A DNA stretch of 22,134 nt from Isoetes engelmannii (taxonomy: Eukaryota > Streptophyta > Lycopodiopsida > Isoetales > Isoetaceae): assembly GCA_011763485.2 (NCBI GenBank), contig JAANSK020260495.1, forward strand, positions 1-22,134. The letters run 5' to 3'. The notes under the pieces are model-generated. The model had not been told where the DNA came from and did no database searches. It saw nothing but the letters and a program-made list of their open reading frames with translations. Both the position numbers and the translations under genes were made by a program. Below, piece after piece: positions 20,801-22,134 of the stretch. Numbering within the stretch: the first letter of the stretch is position 1; every line of letters starts with the position of its first letter.

Positions 20801-21008
20801 TGCTGTAGTGTCTCAGATTGATTCAGATGGTTTCCTGTCCTTTTTCGGGTTCGAGTGTGAAACAAGAAATTTATCGCGGCAGCATTGCCTCAGAAGGTCT
20901 GATATTTTTCTCGTCCTATTTCTTCGTTTACCCTGCTTCTAAGGCACACAAATTAAAAGAATTGAATACTCTCTTCACATGCATGTTCTCTTTTGCCAAG
21001 GTTTTTCC

Positions 21009-21068
21009 CTCAAAAATCTTCCGGGGCACCTCGAAAACAGGGAAAATCTTTCGGGGCACCTCGTAAAC
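21009..21068 (+). repeat. 30-bp tandem duplication
   Basis: Two units with the shared core AAAATCTT(C/T)CGGGGCACCTCG, the GGGGCACCTCG words starting at 21023 and 21053. It lies about 200 bp upstream of the PUS3 start codon, possibly within its promoter region. Confidence 0.8.
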
Positions 21069-21100
21069 CCTTAAGGGGTTTTTTTTAATCCTGACACTAA

Positions 21101-21204
21101 TACGACACTAATACGCAGCTCTCTTTGTTTTGGTCCATAGGGCAATTTGGTCTACGACACTAATACGCAGCTCTCTTTGTTTTGGTCCAAAGGGCAATTT
21201 GGTC
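21101..21204 (+). repeat. 52-bp tandem duplication
   Basis: Units 21101-21152 and 21153-21204 differ at a single base (T at 21138, A at 21190). Each holds TACGACACTAATACGCAGCT and AGGGCAATTTGGTC. A short CGACACTAATACG-like word just upstream (21091) may be the remains of a third unit. The near identity points to a recent event. Confidence 0.9.
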
Positions 21205-21242
21205 TCCGTGGACCCTAAAAATACATTCTATTCTATTCTATT
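21201..21242 (+). mobile_element. Possible SINE 3' tail
   Basis: GGTCTCCGTGGACCCTAAAAATA followed by ATTCT units resembles the 3' end of SINE copy 1 (GGTCCCCGTGGACGTTAAAATA) with a simple-repeat tail. The box B body is not present upstream, so at most a truncated copy remains. Confidence 0.4.
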
Positions 21243-21856
21243 AGTAATTACTAGTAATGGTGCCCAGCGTTGCTTGGCATAAGTTGAGAGCATGTAAACA
21301 TTTTGGGCCGTAATGAAATAACGCTTAAAAGAAACCTCGCTCCTTCATGTTAGACAGTGTTGCATCGATATCTCTAAGAGAAAGTGCTTGTTTCTTTACC
21401 AGTCTCCACTAGCTCATCTTCTTCAAACTTGTCATAGATGAGTGTTATGTAATATAAGAGGGCCCTAAAGACCACGTCAAAAGGGGCAAAAGTTTAAAGC
21501 ATGTACCTTTCCCCACTTTTCCCTTTTTTTTTTATTTTCCCCTTTACCCTTTTTCATTTTCCAATTTCCATTTTTCCTTTTTTGGATTGTCCGAAGGGCA
21601 AACTTAAGATTGGAGGAGAAGACCCAAGAATATGCCAGCATAATGCAAGATAAAAAGCCAGGATTTGTGGATTGAACTAGTGTATGCATTCATCTCCACC
21701 ATTGCACCCAAGGCCCACATTCTGACTGAGTCTTCACTTACTGATGCTAAATAAAGGCCCGAGATCTATTTCAGGTTGTTCCAACTTGAAAGCCATGAAT
21801 ATCGGGGATTTTCTATTTGGAGTGGTTGTTTTCAACGACAGTCCAGTCGTACCTGA
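21243..21856. other. Region beyond PUS3, no gene seen
   Basis: No convincing coding signal. A pyrimidine-rich tract lies at about 21505-21580 (runs of T with CCC). Short frames here show no family motif. Confidence 0.45.
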
Positions 21857-21993
21857 ATGCACAAGAGGCAAGGACGGTTGTGTGAGCTCACAGTTGAGAA
21901 CAACTATTCGAAATAGCTGAGTTCGCATGCATGCACAAGAGGCAAGGACGGTTGTGTGAGCTCGCAGTTGAAAACAAGTATTCGAAACAACTG
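21857..21993 (+). repeat. 74-bp tandem duplication
   Basis: Two copies start ATGCACAAGAGG at 21857 and 21931. They share GGCAAGGACGGTTGTGTGAG, CAGTTGA and TATTCGAAA and differ at a few bases. The duplication puts the same phrase, NCELTQPSLPLVH, into two minus-strand frames. I do not take those frames as a gene, although a partial first exon running off the window edge cannot be excluded. Confidence 0.85.
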
Positions 21994-22134
21994 ACGGTCT
22001 GCAATGAAGGTGATTAAAGATCCCTGTGGAGTTCTTCCAGACTTATTGGGAGTGGGCTGGTGAGTCTGTGTATCAGGTGTATCTTGAGTTGCTGCAGTCT
22101 TCTCAAATGGATAAGATCTTGAATACTGCATGTA

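Noticed and set aside
21904-22131. 75-residue minus-strand frame at the window edge
   Set aside because: Half of it is the 74-bp duplication, and no motif is visible; a partial exon cannot be ruled out but is not supported.

Overview
The window is nuclear DNA of a land plant. Two host genes are well supported: a long intronless PLS-class pentatricopeptide-repeat (PPR) gene and a many-exon tRNA pseudouridine synthase of the PUS3/Deg1 family. The PPR repeats have the plant organellar RNA-factor form (GK-VHA, MYAKCG, VSWNAMI). Their style, the intronless structure and the transposon-rich surroundings suggest a fern or other seedless vascular plant; that placement is inference.

Layout. Bases 1-1706 hold no gene I can support. 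The PPR gene runs 1707-4823 on the + strand. The PUS3 gene runs 20800 to 11715 on the - strand, so the two genes converge on an intergenic block (4824-11714). That block holds mobile-element fossils: a tRNA-derived SINE (about 5250-5395), a solo LTR (5696-7220, with a TTAAT duplication on both sides), a decayed pogo/Tigger-like transposase (about 7730-8990), a foldback MITE (9203-9643, with an 8-bp duplication), a 21-bp minisatellite (about 9795-10005), a second SINE copy (about 10085-10225) and two CTC microsatellites.

The PUS3 gene was assembled exon by exon from splice signals and family motifs. It gives a continuous product of 433 residues (or 442 with an alternative microexon). Most of its introns are 59-98 nt. 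Three are enlarged: intron 2 (787 nt, with a 39-bp minisatellite), intron 4 (3035 nt, with a terminal-inverted-repeat element and a 117-bp tandem duplication) and intron 5 (3084 nt, with a LINE reverse-transcriptase fragment abutting a Ty1/copia fossil). Beyond the PUS3 start (20801-22134) are three short tandem duplications and a probable SINE tail, but no gene I can support.

The two genes both concern RNA (organellar RNA processing or editing, and tRNA modification), but nothing shows that they work together. I found no CRISPR array, operon, gene cluster or clearly new system. The most informative points are the complete PUS3 model with its splice ambiguity, the PPR protein that stops inside its E1 motif, and the well-bounded mobile elements.
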